Source: a virus. From it: 64,000 nucleotides of DNA. Positions within the stretch are counted from its first letter, which is position 1, and each line of letters starts with the position of its first letter. Below the pieces are notes generated by a model. It was not told where the DNA came from and ran no database searches. It saw only the letters and a program-made list of their open reading frames with translations. The translations under genes were made by a program, and so were the position numbers. The stretch covers positions 49,623-113,622 of IMG/VR virus record IMGVR_UViG_3300027749_000056; one strand, written 5' to 3'. Shown one piece after another: positions 8,395 to 16,261 of this stretch.

Positions 8395-8759
8395 AATGCA
8401 ATTATAGCCACAAGGCCAATGTAAGTCAACTGATGTGCCATCTGATCCAGGCCTAGATGTGCCCAGAAGCTGGGATTCTGAAGGTCTCGATTGCCCCAGT
8501 TCATTTTGGCCCAATCAATGTGATAGTGAGCCACAGCGTCTATCACGCCCATCATAATGCTGGCTGGCCAATATGCAGGACCTACTACCAAGCCCACACA
8601 GGCAGCGGTACCAATACCGTGTTTGAGACTGTGTCGCATGCCCAGCCAGTGACCGTAGATGCCTTTGTGCCTGACTTCTACCATATCTTGATCCACAAAG
8701 TCAATGTACCAGTGTTTGATCTGTAGGAGTATGAGTGTTAAAAATATCACTGTTGCCAT
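8391..8759 (-). CDS. Small membrane protein, DUF3307-like
   Basis: A 122-residue protein with about four hydrophobic segments. LKH- and HWYIDFV-type motifs near the N-terminus and a later DAVAHYHIDW recall the His/Asp-bearing membrane family DUF3307 found in phages and bacteria. The function of that family is not known to me. It would sit in the host inner membrane. It is coupled to the gene downstream by ATGA and follows the zinc-finger gene with a 1-nt gap. Confidence 0.6.
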   Translation of the reverse strand: MATVIFLTLILLQIKHWYIDFVDQDMVEVRHKGIYGHWLGMRHSLKHGIGTAACVGLVVGPAYWPASIMMGVIDAVAHYHIDWAKMNWGNRDLQNPSFWAHLGLDQMAHQLTYIGLVAIIAL

Positions 8760-8760
8760 G

Positions 8761-9432
8761 TTACCACCCTGCCTTGCTCAATATGTCTTTGGCGTATTCC
8801 TGATCAGCAGGATAATTGTGAAACTTTTTCTGCCACACATCTGAGTCAATGTAAGGCCATACCATGCTGATCTGATCAGGAGTGAGTTCACCCAAGAACT
8901 TTTGCCCTGACTCTGAATTGTAAATCACCCAAGGTGATATCCTGCCTGTTGTGACTGCATAGCACATGGCTGCGGTGCTGCCATATCTCAAACAGTCCTG
9001 TGGCTGTGCTGAATTCTTCTCTGCCCAGTCCATGCCAAACTCCACTGCTCGTGCTAGTGCATCGTTCACATTCTCCACGGGCAAATGCTGTATGAGATAT
9101 TCTGTGTACAGTTGATCTGATGCCCAGCGGTCGATCTTTTTGTTGTTCTTCAACAGCCACTCAAGAAACTGTTTGGGGTTGATGGTTCTTGTGCTCACAC
9201 AATAGCGGCCAAACTTCACAAATGCGCGATAGTAAGGTGAGTCTGCAAAGTCATCAAACGTTTTAAGTTTAGCTGACCCTTGGCTCATTTCATAAAAACG
9301 TATGTAGGCTTGAAAGCCCAGTTCCACACCACGCTCTGCTCGTTCCTGTCTACGCCGTTTGGGCTCACACACATGCACTGCCAACGAAGTTTCTTTGACA
9401 AAATCTTTCTTGCAGTATTGGCACTGTGTCAT
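8761..9432 (-). CDS. Zinc-finger protein of unknown function
   Basis: A 223-residue protein starting with CQYC-KKDF and then HVC (Cys 4, Cys 7, His 20, Cys 22), a small C2H2/C2HC-type zinc finger of the kind often used to bind nucleic acid. The remaining 190 residues are mainly helical with several Trp and Tyr and no catalytic motif I can name. Similar proteins occur in other T4-like environmental phages as far as I recall, without known function. It overlaps the upstream gene by 4 nt. Confidence 0.65.
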   Translation of the reverse strand: MTQCQYCKKDFVKETSLAVHVCEPKRRRQERAERGVELGFQAYIRFYEMSQGSAKLKTFDDFADSPYYRAFVKFGRYCVSTRTINPKQFLEWLLKNNKKIDRWASDQLYTEYLIQHLPVENVNDALARAVEFGMDWAEKNSAQPQDCLRYGSTAAMCYAVTTGRISPWVIYNSESGQKFLGELTPDQISMVWPYIDSDVWQKKFHNYPADQEYAKDILSKAGW

Positions 9433-9890
9433 TTGGGATCTTCGCCAGAGTCTTTAATGTATTGTTTGATTTCTTTGTCTGACACAATCTGCATCATTAC
9501 TTCTATTTCGTCGTCTTTGTAGTGCGGATACATTGCTGTCAATGCTTTGCGTTTGGCACTGGCGCCTGGTTGTTTTTTCTTAGGAGCAATCCACGGATGT
9601 CTATATTCGCCTACCCCTGGACCAACTGTGGTAGCCAACAACCATTGCAATTTGGGATGTTTGCTGATGGCAAAAAAATGCTTGTTGAGATTTTCATTAC
9701 AAGATTGCAAATAGTATTGTTCTATATTTTTGTCTCTAGATGAATTGCCTACTTGCACAGCCGAGCTCCAACGAATCATCAAGAACGTTGAAAACTTCTT
9801 GCGTTCTTCAGGAGTGAGCTCGTCATAAAAATCTCTATTCTTGAGATCCAGTTGACACATTTCGTTGCTGATATGTAATTTATCGCTCAT
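9429..9890 (-). CDS. Possible clamp-loader small subunit (gp62-like)
   Basis: A 153-residue protein. FYDELTPEERKKFSTFLMIRW, then a CNENLNKHFF helix and HPKLQWLL, resemble the layout of the short phage clamp-loader A subunits (T4 gp62, 187 residues), which help load the sliding clamp. No ATPase motif is expected in this subunit and none is present. The partner gp44 and the clamp gp45 are not in the window, so context gives no support. It could instead be an unrelated conserved phage protein. It overlaps both neighbours by 4 nt. Confidence 0.45.
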   Translation of the reverse strand: MSDKLHISNEMCQLDLKNRDFYDELTPEERKKFSTFLMIRWSSAVQVGNSSRDKNIEQYYLQSCNENLNKHFFAISKHPKLQWLLATTVGPGVGEYRHPWIAPKKKQPGASAKRKALTAMYPHYKDDEIEVMMQIVSDKEIKQYIKDSGEDPK

Positions 9891-10183
9891 TTAGTTTTGG
9901 TCAGTTTGTAGATCATTATAACACGATTTAATTCATCTTGTAAAGTGGGATTGGTTCGGGCTGCGCGACGAATCTCGCCCCACAGCTTGTCCCCCATCAA
10001 GTGATCGTGCAAGGGTCTACCGTCCGAAGTTCTAGCATCGTATTCGATTTTGTGACCAGTCACAGGATCATATGCATAGCCCATTAACTTACGATCAGCA
10101 GGATCAGCACCAAACTCTCGAGCATACACTTCATTGCCCACACGTTCGTATATGTATGTGGCACCCGGCTTAAGGCTGCCCAT
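9887..10183 (-). CDS. Conserved hypothetical phage protein
   Basis: A 98-residue protein with LKPGATYIYERVGNEVYAREFGADP at the start and a helical end (NPTLQDELNRVIMIYKL). I recall near relatives as hypothetical proteins in T4-like marine phages. There is no catalytic motif. The start overlaps the preceding small gene by 14 nt, and its 3' end overlaps the gp62-like gene by 4 nt. Confidence 0.65.
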   Translation of the reverse strand: MGSLKPGATYIYERVGNEVYAREFGADPADRKLMGYAYDPVTGHKIEYDARTSDGRPLHDHLMGDKLWGEIRRAARTNPTLQDELNRVIMIYKLTKTK

Positions 10184-10316
10184 ATTGATAGCCGTATTGC
10201 AAATGCGCCCAACGCAAGAATCGCTCTAGTCCTTCACGGTCGTCGGGATAACTTTCCAGGTACACTCTGGCCAGTCTATTGATAATTTCGAATATTTGGG
10301 GTTCAGTATAGGGCAT
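10170..10316 (-). CDS. Small 48-residue protein
   Basis: I read this short frame directly: ATG at 10316, TAA at 10170-10172, 48 residues beginning MPYTEPQIFEIINRL and ending in a Tyr/Gln-rich tail. The ATG shares bases with the upstream TAA (TAATG), typical of translational coupling, and its end overlaps the next gene by 14 nt. It fills what would otherwise be the only gap in this tightly packed operon. It is predicted helical with RFLRW. No family recognised. Confidence 0.65.
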   Translation of the reverse strand: MPYTEPQIFEIINRLARVYLESYPDDREGLERFLRWAHLQYGYQYGQP

Positions 10317-10816
10317 TACCAGGCCTTGTTATAGTCCACAATCTCGCAATTGCGACTGACGTCTTTCACAAAATACACACAGTCAGGATCTGCCCCGTCA
10401 CTTACAGGCACAGCCAATAGTTGACCGTTCTTGAGTTTGGGTGCATACCATGATACCTCATGATACACATCTAGGATTTCAATTTCTGGAAAGCTGGGAC
10501 GGAAACTGGTCAAGGGATTGAACTGGAATACTTTGAAGCCACGGTCATTTATTGACGTTAGTGGCAACACTTCCAAGTCGCCTACATCAGGTTCACCAAT
10601 TAAAATCTGCCAGTCCATGGGCATCTTTATGGTGTGCTCTCCAATGCGTAGCACAAGTGCAGGAGCGTTAAAGCTCTCTAAAAAGATCAATGGTATAAAA
10701 TGATAGTCAGGTTCTGCTGGATTTGAATTGTCTAATATTGCAAAACGCATGTCATCTACTTCTTCAGGCAGGTGATCTAAATCGTAGGTGGCATTGTCTA
10801 GTGTAAGTATTCTCAT
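10316..10816 (-). CDS. Conserved hypothetical protein
   Basis: A 166-residue, acidic, beta-rich protein. It opens MRILTLDNATYDL and contains a hydrophobic LVLRIGEHTIKMPMDWQ centre. PMDWQILIGEPD followed by a PLTSINDRG loop looks like a compact fold, but I cannot name it. It lies between the SGNH-like gene and the small 48-residue gene, with a 9-nt gap upstream and TAATG coupling downstream. Confidence 0.6.
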   Translation of the reverse strand: MRILTLDNATYDLDHLPEEVDDMRFAILDNSNPAEPDYHFIPLIFLESFNAPALVLRIGEHTIKMPMDWQILIGEPDVGDLEVLPLTSINDRGFKVFQFNPLTSFRPSFPEIEILDVYHEVSWYAPKLKNGQLLAVPVSDGADPDCVYFVKDVSRNCEIVDYNKAW

Positions 10817-10825
10817 GTTGTCATT

Positions 10826-11518
10826 TTACTTGATTTGTGGCAGATTGTCAATGACTTTGCGATGAATATTTGCAGCCACTTGTTCTTGTGTGGCACGGTC
10901 TGTATGAAACGGCGAGTCAAATGTTGGATTGGCTCCGCTAAAGTCAATAGCAACTTTGCCAATATCCTCGGCAGCAAAACACAATGGTAAAATTCCAGCG
11001 TTAGCAATTCTGTCATGCCAGTATTCAAACAACCAATTGTCTAGTGTTTGTTGTAGATCATAATCAAACAACTCCGTCATATACTGTTTGACAGCCTGAA
11101 TTTTCTCTGGGGAGACTATGGAACGATTTTCCAATCCTTCAGCTACTGTACTCAAAATTGGAGCATTTAAATTGCCGGCCCAGGGCTCATGTGTACTAAC
11201 CATATGCGGATTAAAATATACAAAATTTTTCAACCCCATCTCAGGAAAAAATTGATTGTTTGTTCGAATTGTAATTCGACTTGCCCAGGTTGTATGATAA
11301 ACAATTGCATTAGGCCGGTGCTTTACTGCTTCTTGCAATTGAAATAATATTCCGGTGTTGCTGAATCCACCATGCGCAAAATGCAAAACTTTGTATCCAT
11401 AATGATCTTCAAGAATTTGACTAAAGTGAGCACGACTACCTACATATTTCAATTCCTCTGTGCATGCCGCACAATGACTTTCGCCACACACTGCAATGGT
11501 TATTTTATTTTCATCCAT
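10826..11518 (-). CDS. SGNH-hydrolase-like protein, GES variant
   Basis: A 230-residue protein. ITIAVCGESHCAA (about 6-18) has the place and shape of the SGNH block I, with GES instead of GDS. DSPFHTDRATQEQVAANI near the C-terminus looks like the block V D-x-x-H region followed by a helix. I chose the ATG at 11518, which overlaps the end of UvsW by 19 nt; the longer frame would lie within UvsW. It is the most divergent of four SGNH-type genes. Activity is uncertain because the oxyanion residues are not obvious. Confidence 0.5.
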   Translation of the reverse strand: MDENKITIAVCGESHCAACTEELKYVGSRAHFSQILEDHYGYKVLHFAHGGFSNTGILFQLQEAVKHRPNAIVYHTTWASRITIRTNNQFFPEMGLKNFVYFNPHMVSTHEPWAGNLNAPILSTVAEGLENRSIVSPEKIQAVKQYMTELFDYDLQQTLDNWLFEYWHDRIANAGILPLCFAAEDIGKVAIDFSGANPTFDSPFHTDRATQEQVAANIHRKVIDNLPQIK

Positions 11519-12969
11519 TCTAATTTTTCCTGAGTAAAGGGGTAGTTGGCTTCTTTGTAGAATTGTTTGCGCTTGGTCAAGTGACGCTTGGCAAATTTGC
11601 AAGTGGAAGTCACATCCCAAATTTGAACATGATCTTTGTCTTCGGCTTTTCTTATCCCACGTCCAATACTTTGGATAACGCGGACAAAACTTTTCCCGGG
11701 CTCCACAAGAACCAAATTAAAAATCCTAGGGATATTAATACCCACAGCGGCAACACCATAGGTAGCCACAATAATCTTATCAACGCTGTCAGCCACTTCG
11801 TCATATTCTTCTTGTCTTTTTGTTCCTTTTGTTGCACCGCTAACAAATACAGATTTGTCACCTAGTCTTGCAACAAGTTGTCGACCACACTCAGTTCTGT
11901 CTACTAATACAAGTGTGTTGCCTGTTTCATTCACATGGCGTATGAGTTCACTCATAGCATCTAGTCTGCCCGACTCTTCCAACAGGTATTTAAGCTCGCT
12001 TTGGTAGTTGGAGTATTCCACGTGATCTTGCAACTGCACAATGTTCACATGGCACTGCGCCAGCACCCCTTGTTGTTGTAGTTCATTGGCTGACAGTTTG
12101 CTGATAACCGGTCCAAGGCTGACCAACAGTGCTTGGCTTTCAAACTTCTCTTTGGGCACAGTACCAGTCAAACCCCAACGAATTGGCACTCTAGCCATCA
12201 CCGTGGTCAACAGTGTTTTGAGTGCATCCGCTTTGGCCATGTGTACTTCGTCTACCATCACACATACCACATCTTCAATAAAGTCCTGGATGGTGGCTTC
12301 ACCTATGCCTGCCTTGGTATTCTTCAGTAGTACATTAAGACTCTGCCAAGTGCAGATGGTGTGTGTACAACCATGTTCTTTTCTATCGCCAAAGTAAACA
12401 CCCACATCCAGGCCAAGATTCACATAATCTTTTTCTGTTTGTGTCACAAGACTCTTGTTGGGCACAATCACAATTGACCTGCCATATGGCTCGACGCTGG
12501 CACTCAAGGCTGCTGTCATTATGGTCTTGCCTGCACCTGTGGCCACTTCCTGTATGCATTGCGGATTGGTTAAGAAGTTGTTCACAATCTCCACCTGATA
12601 GTCGCGCAACAAGATAGGCTGTCCTTCAGCAGGATGTCCTTTGGGCCAAGTCTTGTGTGCAAATGTTTGTTCGGTAACTTGAGCAAACTCAAATGTAGTT
12701 GAGTAGTCTCTTTGATCATCCAATTCGATGTCGTAGTTGTAGCGTTCTAGGATGGGCATGATCTCTGGCAGGAGATTGGTATATGTGCTACCGCCCAGTT
12801 GGAAGTAACTGACTTTGCCATCCCACCTTCCCAGCCTCACTGCTGGTAGGTATCTTGCATACGGCACATCATACTTGAACGCATTGACCAGAGCCTTGCG
12901 CACATCCAAGTCAATGCCCTCTAGCTTGATGTTTACTTCATCTCGAATCTGTATGGTGCATCTTTTCAT
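11500..12969 (-). CDS. uvsW: UvsW-type DNA/RNA helicase
   Basis: A superfamily 2 helicase, 489 residues against 503 in T4, that remodels branched DNA and R-loops and helps switch from origin-dependent to recombination-dependent replication. Visible motifs are Walker A ATGAGKT (143-149), DEVH (240-243), GLTGT for motif III, and QSIGRGIRK for motif VI. The first 100 residues match the UvsW N-terminal region (RLGRWDGKVSYF). It overlaps the upstream gene by 4 nt, so both probably use the leaderless promoter at 13830-13858. Confidence 0.92.
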   Translation of the reverse strand: MKRCTIQIRDEVNIKLEGIDLDVRKALVNAFKYDVPYARYLPAVRLGRWDGKVSYFQLGGSTYTNLLPEIMPILERYNYDIELDDQRDYSTTFEFAQVTEQTFAHKTWPKGHPAEGQPILLRDYQVEIVNNFLTNPQCIQEVATGAGKTIMTAALSASVEPYGRSIVIVPNKSLVTQTEKDYVNLGLDVGVYFGDRKEHGCTHTICTWQSLNVLLKNTKAGIGEATIQDFIEDVVCVMVDEVHMAKADALKTLLTTVMARVPIRWGLTGTVPKEKFESQALLVSLGPVISKLSANELQQQGVLAQCHVNIVQLQDHVEYSNYQSELKYLLEESGRLDAMSELIRHVNETGNTLVLVDRTECGRQLVARLGDKSVFVSGATKGTKRQEEYDEVADSVDKIIVATYGVAAVGINIPRIFNLVLVEPGKSFVRVIQSIGRGIRKAEDKDHVQIWDVTSTCKFAKRHLTKRKQFYKEANYPFTQEKLEWMKIK

Positions 12970-13823
12970 TGTATGTTTACTTCAAGCACCCGTTGCTGGC
13001 GTGCTATTTGTGTTATAAGTTCGTTGGTATCACCTGCGAATTCCAAATCTGCAACAGGAAAACGCAAGGGTCGTGCTCTTGCATTATACACATTTGTTAT
13101 ATGATGAGCAAGAAAAAAATCTCGATGTTGCTCAATATATTGTTGCATTCTTGGCTCTTTAGAAATTAGATCTTGATCAAAGAAGGCCACATTGAAATCG
13201 GCACTGTAATGACTGAATGGGCGGAATGCTTCGTCACCTATATATGCATCGTTATCGTGCGCCAAGTCCTCAACTGTTTTTCCAATTTCACAATAGTTGA
13301 GATACACAGTTCCAAATTTAATTTGCGTTTCTCCCCATTGCATGAGTTGGTAAGGCTCGAGTGTTTTTGTTTTGGGCATGCCAAACCAAGTGCAAACAAG
13401 TCTTGGTTGAGCACCTTCGAGCACAATTTCACATCTATGCACAGCCAGATTCAATTCAGCCAGTGCCTGTCTCACAGCCACAGGCGCCTGTTGCCAGTAT
13501 TCTGATGTTTGTTGATCTAGCAGACCGTGAAAGCGTTCAAAAATGTTGTGCATGTAATTGAGACTGTCTTGGCTCCAATCAAACTCACGCTCAATTATGG
13601 TATCATGTTGGTTGATTGTTTTGATACATTGTTGGATCATAAGTTCGGCACGCTGGCGCTCTTCCAAACAAGAACCAAAGCCGTAAAATCGATCTGGATG
13701 GTCTAAAGGATAACTGCCGCGGGCATGCATACGCTCAACCCACAACTCAGCAAGCGGAGTTGGTCGTATTTGAAATTGTAGTTCTAGGCCTTGGCTTAGA
13801 TGTATCAGCAGGTGTTGCGGCAT
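12966..13823 (-). CDS. Unknown protein, first gene of the uvsW operon
   Basis: A 285-residue protein with many aromatic residues and acidic patches (EIGKTVEDLAHDNDAYIGDEAF). The family is not recognised. There is no transmembrane segment, signal peptide or nucleotide-binding loop. The ATG at 13823 is 6 nt from a TATACT -10, so the message is probably leaderless. It is coupled to UvsW by ATGA, which hints at a role in DNA metabolism, but that is only position. Confidence 0.7.
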   Translation of the reverse strand: MPQHLLIHLSQGLELQFQIRPTPLAELWVERMHARGSYPLDHPDRFYGFGSCLEERQRAELMIQQCIKTINQHDTIIEREFDWSQDSLNYMHNIFERFHGLLDQQTSEYWQQAPVAVRQALAELNLAVHRCEIVLEGAQPRLVCTWFGMPKTKTLEPYQLMQWGETQIKFGTVYLNYCEIGKTVEDLAHDNDAYIGDEAFRPFSHYSADFNVAFFDQDLISKEPRMQQYIEQHRDFFLAHHITNVYNARARPLRFPVADLEFAGDTNELITQIARQQRVLEVNIQ

Positions 13824-13829
13824 TATAAC

Positions 13830-13858
13830 AGTATATACTTACCGACGAAAAAAGTCAA
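13830..13858 (-). promoter_or_regulatory. Sigma70-type promoter of the uvsW operon
   Basis: Reads TTGACT, 17 bp, TATACT on the minus strand, then 6 nt to the ATG at 13823. The -35 is formed by the T-rich tail of the terminator just upstream, so one operon ends where the next begins. Confidence 0.65.
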
Positions 13859-13887
13859 AAAGACAGGTACCGTTTTACGGGTACCTG
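13845..13887 (-). terminator. Rho-independent terminator
   Basis: A perfect 8-bp stem CAGGTACC / GGTACCTG (13864-13887) with an 8-nt loop is followed, on the minus strand, by a T-rich run. It ends the small-gene operon that starts at 15301 or above. Confidence 0.75.
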
Positions 13888-13895
13888 CCATAAAG

Positions 13896-13923
13896 CCCGG
13901 GCCGGAGCCAACCAATGCCCGGG
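13896..13923. repeat. GC-rich inverted repeat CCCGGGC / GCCCGGG
   Basis: A 7-bp all-GC stem with a 14-nt loop, between the stop of the small membrane protein (13938) and the terminator. It could be an RNA stabiliser or part of a two-hairpin terminator. Confidence 0.55.
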
Positions 13924-13937
13924 GTAACCTTGGAGGG

Positions 13938-14153
13938 TTAATCTTTTGAGTTGACCGATGTCTTAAAAAGGAAGCCGCACAGGACAGTGATGCCCCAGGC
14001 CTGCAACCAGGTGACTTCTTTAACAGAAGGCACTGCATCGACCAAGCAACCATTCCACAGCATGTACACAGGCCAGCTCAGTAAGAAACTCAATAACAGA
14101 ACTCCCATAATAGCAATCACAATTGCACCAACAAACACTGCAAATTTTTCCAT
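13938..14153 (-). CDS. Small two-helix membrane protein
   Basis: A 71-residue protein with two hydrophobic segments: about residues 5-33 (VGAIVIAIMGVLLLSFLL) and about 49-63 (WLQAWGITVLCGFLF). It would lie in the host inner membrane. No family is recognised. In T4-like phages small membrane proteins in early regions can be lysis or exclusion functions, but nothing here decides that. The start directly follows the stop of the 38-residue gene, and it is the last gene before the terminator. Confidence 0.65.
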   Translation of the reverse strand: MEKFAVFVGAIVIAIMGVLLLSFLLSWPVYMLWNGCLVDAVPSVKEVTWLQAWGITVLCGFLFKTSVNSKD

Positions 14154-14154
14154 G

Positions 14155-14271
14155 TCACGCTCCGTAGTATTCTAAACATTTAACTGTGAAGCCTGCTTCA
14201 CGCTGTTCATCTGCTTCGTACTCGGTATCCACTGAGTACAAGTACAAGTCTCCATCCCATATTTCGTACAT
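14155..14271 (-). CDS. Small 38-residue acidic protein
   Basis: Read directly: GCAGGAG ribosome site, ATG at 14271, TGA at 14155-14157. The product starts MYEIWDGDLYLYSVDTEYEAD and is acidic and Tyr-rich. It lies tightly between the AAA+ ATPase gene (stop at 14273) and the small membrane gene (start at 14153), filling the only gap. The function is unknown. The strong ribosome site and snug fit are the evidence that it is real. Confidence 0.65.
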   Translation of the reverse strand: MYEIWDGDLYLYSVDTEYEADEQREAGFTVKCLEYYGA

Positions 14272-14272
14272 G

Positions 14273-15301
14273 TTAGGCTCCTGCGGGTTTCATAACAGTG
14301 GTCTCTGCCAGGCGCTTCCAGTTCAATACTGACATCTTGCGCAAGTCTGCAATCTTCAACGCCATACGCAAACTCATCTCACGCAAACGATTTTTATTCT
14401 CGTCCATGAAGGCGATGATCTCGTCTTGCACACACTCGTCAAAGTCGTAGTCTGCAAACAACACACCGTCCTTGGCAATCTGCTTGATACGCAACACCTT
14501 GTCACGCATGGTGTCAAGTGTCAAGTCCAAGTAGTGGCACCGGCTCTGCAATGCATCCAAGTGGTCCCGCAATTTTTGCGAGCGCATGGTATCAAACTTC
14601 AAGTTGGTAATAAAAATTACCGAACCCTTGAACTCAAAACTGTCCGGAATGCCTTCGCTTCGCAGAATGCGACTGTCTGACAACCAGGAGATCTTGCGCT
14701 TCTTGCCAGAGTCCAGGGCACCCTTTAGCAAGTTAAGAGCAACGTCATCCAACAGGATTGAGTCACAGTCATCAAACACCAACACACAATTGGGATCTGA
14801 ATACTTGTACAGGGTCTGGTACAGGCCAATGGGACTGGCCGAACCTTTAACAACCTCGGCCTTAAGGCGTTTGCTAGCCAGCTTGTCAAACAAACAGGCC
14901 TTGTCAATCTCTTGCTCCACACCATAGCTCTTGCCCACGCCAGGAGGGCCACTCACAATCATAGCACGGATGTCGCCGCTCACGCAGGCCTTGGTCATCT
15001 CATGCAGGATATCAAAGCGCTCACGGATACGATCCATGGCTTGCTCATCGGTCTCTGCCACCACAGTGGGCTTGAACTTTACAGTGTTTTCTTGCACATG
15101 CTCTCCTGAAGTATACTCAATGTCCGAAATGTTTTCTACCTTGATGCGGATGGCATCAGGGCAGTTGGGAAAGGTACCATCATTTTGCACGGTGACATAG
15201 CCACCTTTGGCACCAGTTTGAAACCCGCTCACCAAGTTGAACACTTGGTTTTGAACAGTTTTGTTGCGGTAAACGCCGCGAACGATACGAATTGCACTCA
15301 T
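14273..15301 (-). CDS. AAA+ ATPase
   Basis: A 342-residue ATPase with Walker A GPPGVGKS (118-125) and Walker B VLVFDDCD, then FITNLKF with a sensor-1-type Asn and a helical lid. The first 100 residues are a separate beta-rich domain. It lacks the features expected of clamp loader gp44 and looks like a stand-alone AAA+ protein that remodels a protein or nucleic-acid partner; I recall such ATPases from other T4-like phages. The ATG at 15301 follows GGAG. A strong promoter lies at 15347-15375. The upstream extension to 15364 would pass through the promoter and is rejected. Confidence 0.85.
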   Translation of the reverse strand: MSAIRIVRGVYRNKTVQNQVFNLVSGFQTGAKGGYVTVQNDGTFPNCPDAIRIKVENISDIEYTSGEHVQENTVKFKPTVVAETDEQAMDRIRERFDILHEMTKACVSGDIRAMIVSGPPGVGKSYGVEQEIDKACLFDKLASKRLKAEVVKGSASPIGLYQTLYKYSDPNCVLVFDDCDSILLDDVALNLLKGALDSGKKRKISWLSDSRILRSEGIPDSFEFKGSVIFITNLKFDTMRSQKLRDHLDALQSRCHYLDLTLDTMRDKVLRIKQIAKDGVLFADYDFDECVQDEIIAFMDENKNRLREMSLRMALKIADLRKMSVLNWKRLAETTVMKPAGA

Positions 15302-15346
15302 GGTTGGCTCCTTAGTGTGCTGTTGAACTTTGCTGTCTATGTGTGT

Positions 15347-15375
15347 ATTATAGCAAATTGGCAATTATTGGTCAA
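15347..15375 (-). promoter_or_regulatory. Early promoter, conserved 29-bp type
   Basis: TTGACC and TATAAT separated by 17 bp, with AATAAT following the -35 and TGC before the -10 (extended -10). It drives the AAA+ ATPase gene with a leader of about 40 nt. Confidence 0.8.
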
Positions 15376-15377
15376 CC

Positions 15378-15512
15378 TTATTGTTCCATTGGATCACCAA
15401 GTGCATAACTGGTAATGTATTCTATTACAAAAGTTTTACCTTGATGTGCTTGCAGGAAATTATCAAGTGCTTGGATGTTGCGAAAAAGCAACGAACTATC
15501 TACTCTATACAT
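15378..15512 (-). CDS. Small 44-residue protein
   Basis: Read directly: AGGAG ribosome site, ATG at 15512, TAA at 15378-15380. It starts MYRVDSSLLFRNIQALDNFL and ends with an acidic DPMEQ tail. It has its own early promoter (15533-15561), and the promoter of the next gene overlaps its end. The function is unknown. Promoter, ribosome site and frame together make it convincing as a small early gene. Confidence 0.75.
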   Translation of the reverse strand: MYRVDSSLLFRNIQALDNFLQAHQGKTFVIEYITSYALGDPMEQ

Positions 15513-15532
15513 GTTTAACTCCTTATGCCACT

Positions 15533-15561
15533 ATTGTAGCAGATTGCCATTTATTGGTCAA
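15533..15561 (-). promoter_or_regulatory. Early promoter, conserved 29-bp type
   Basis: TTGACC, 17 bp, TACAAT, with the same AATAA and TGC elements as its relatives. It gives a leader of about 15 nt for the 44-residue gene. It overlaps no coding sequence. Confidence 0.75.
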
Positions 15562-15580
15562 GTCCCGTTATTCTGGCAGG

Positions 15581-15994
15581 TTATGTAATACTATCGTATA
15601 CACTATTAAACACCTGCTCTGTAGGCACACCATGTTGCTCATAGCCCTCAACCACCATGTCAAAATAGCTCTGGTCGGGCAGGCTGGGTTCATTGCCGGG
15701 TTGCATAAAGTAACACTCTGCAACAACCACTCCACCACGATGCTCCACTGCAAATTGGCCACGGTTGTAGTACCATGGAAAGCCTTCCAGGCGGTCCAGG
15801 CTGTTCAAATGAAACTCATCAATGCGCCACAGCACACCGTCCACATAAGAACCCTTACACGGCACCACATCAGCGTGAATGGCAAAGCGGAAGGCATGAT
15901 CAATCAGGCGTGCGTGACCCAAGCTCAGTGCGCCACGACAGCGCGAAGCCATGCCCTCACGGTTGGTATTCATTCCATAAGCAAAGTACAGCAA
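15581..15994 (-). CDS. Gamma-glutamylcyclotransferase-like protein (GGCT/AIG2 fold)
   Basis: A 137-residue protein starting MLYFAYGMNTN, the substrate-binding loop of the GGCT family (YxxYGSN type), which releases 5-oxoproline from gamma-glutamyl amines. LDRLEGFPWYYNR contains the Glu and Tyr region seen in the family, and the length fits. Such genes are common in phages, where the substrate is unknown. It follows the small gene at 16000 with a 5-nt gap and probably shares its promoter at 16232-16260. Confidence 0.75.
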   Translation of the reverse strand: MLYFAYGMNTNREGMASRCRGALSLGHARLIDHAFRFAIHADVVPCKGSYVDGVLWRIDEFHLNSLDRLEGFPWYYNRGQFAVEHRGGVVVAECYFMQPGNEPSLPDQSYFDMVVEGYEQHGVPTEQVFNSVYDSIT

Positions 15995-15999
15995 AAGTA

Positions 16000-16206
16000 T
16001 TACCTTTTTAAGATTTCGTAAAATTGTTGATTGAGCGCATCCATCTCGCTTTGATCCACATAGAAGTCAGTGCGCGGGTCATAGTATGCGCCCTCTTTGG
16101 GGTCATAATACAACACTCGGCCAGAGAAGTTGAACGGGCCTTCTAAACCTGGACGGGCTCCGTATTTTTCACGTATGTTATCAACTTCAATAACCTTGTA
16201 CCCCAT
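16000..16206 (-). CDS. Small conserved phage protein
   Basis: A 68-residue protein starting MGYKVIEVDNIREKYGARPGLEGPF with a Tyr/Asp-rich centre (RVLYYDPKEGAYYDP). I recall similar short proteins in T4-like marine phages; the function is not known. The ATG follows an AAGGAG site about 20 nt downstream of a conserved early promoter, so it should be strongly made early in infection. Confidence 0.75.
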   Translation of the reverse strand: MGYKVIEVDNIREKYGARPGLEGPFNFSGRVLYYDPKEGAYYDPRTDFYVDQSEMDALNQQFYEILKR

Positions 16207-16231
16207 AGCGGCTCCTTGTTGCTAAGTCCTA

Positions 16232-16260
16232 ATTATAGCAAAACGGGAATTATTGGTCAA
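16232..16260 (-). promoter_or_regulatory. Early promoter, conserved 29-bp type
   Basis: TTGACC, 17 bp, TATAAT with AATAAT after the -35 and TGC before the -10. It drives the gene at 16206 and probably the GGCT-like gene. Confidence 0.8.
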
Positions 16261-16261
16261 C

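Noticed and set aside
13823-14053. Minus-strand frame over the terminator region
   Set aside because: It crosses the hairpins and the promoter, and is a shadow of the small membrane gene.
14273-15301. AAA+ ATPase as clamp-loader subunit gp44
   Set aside because: It lacks the expected size and clamp-loader motifs and has an extra beta-rich N-terminal domain; the context is small early genes.
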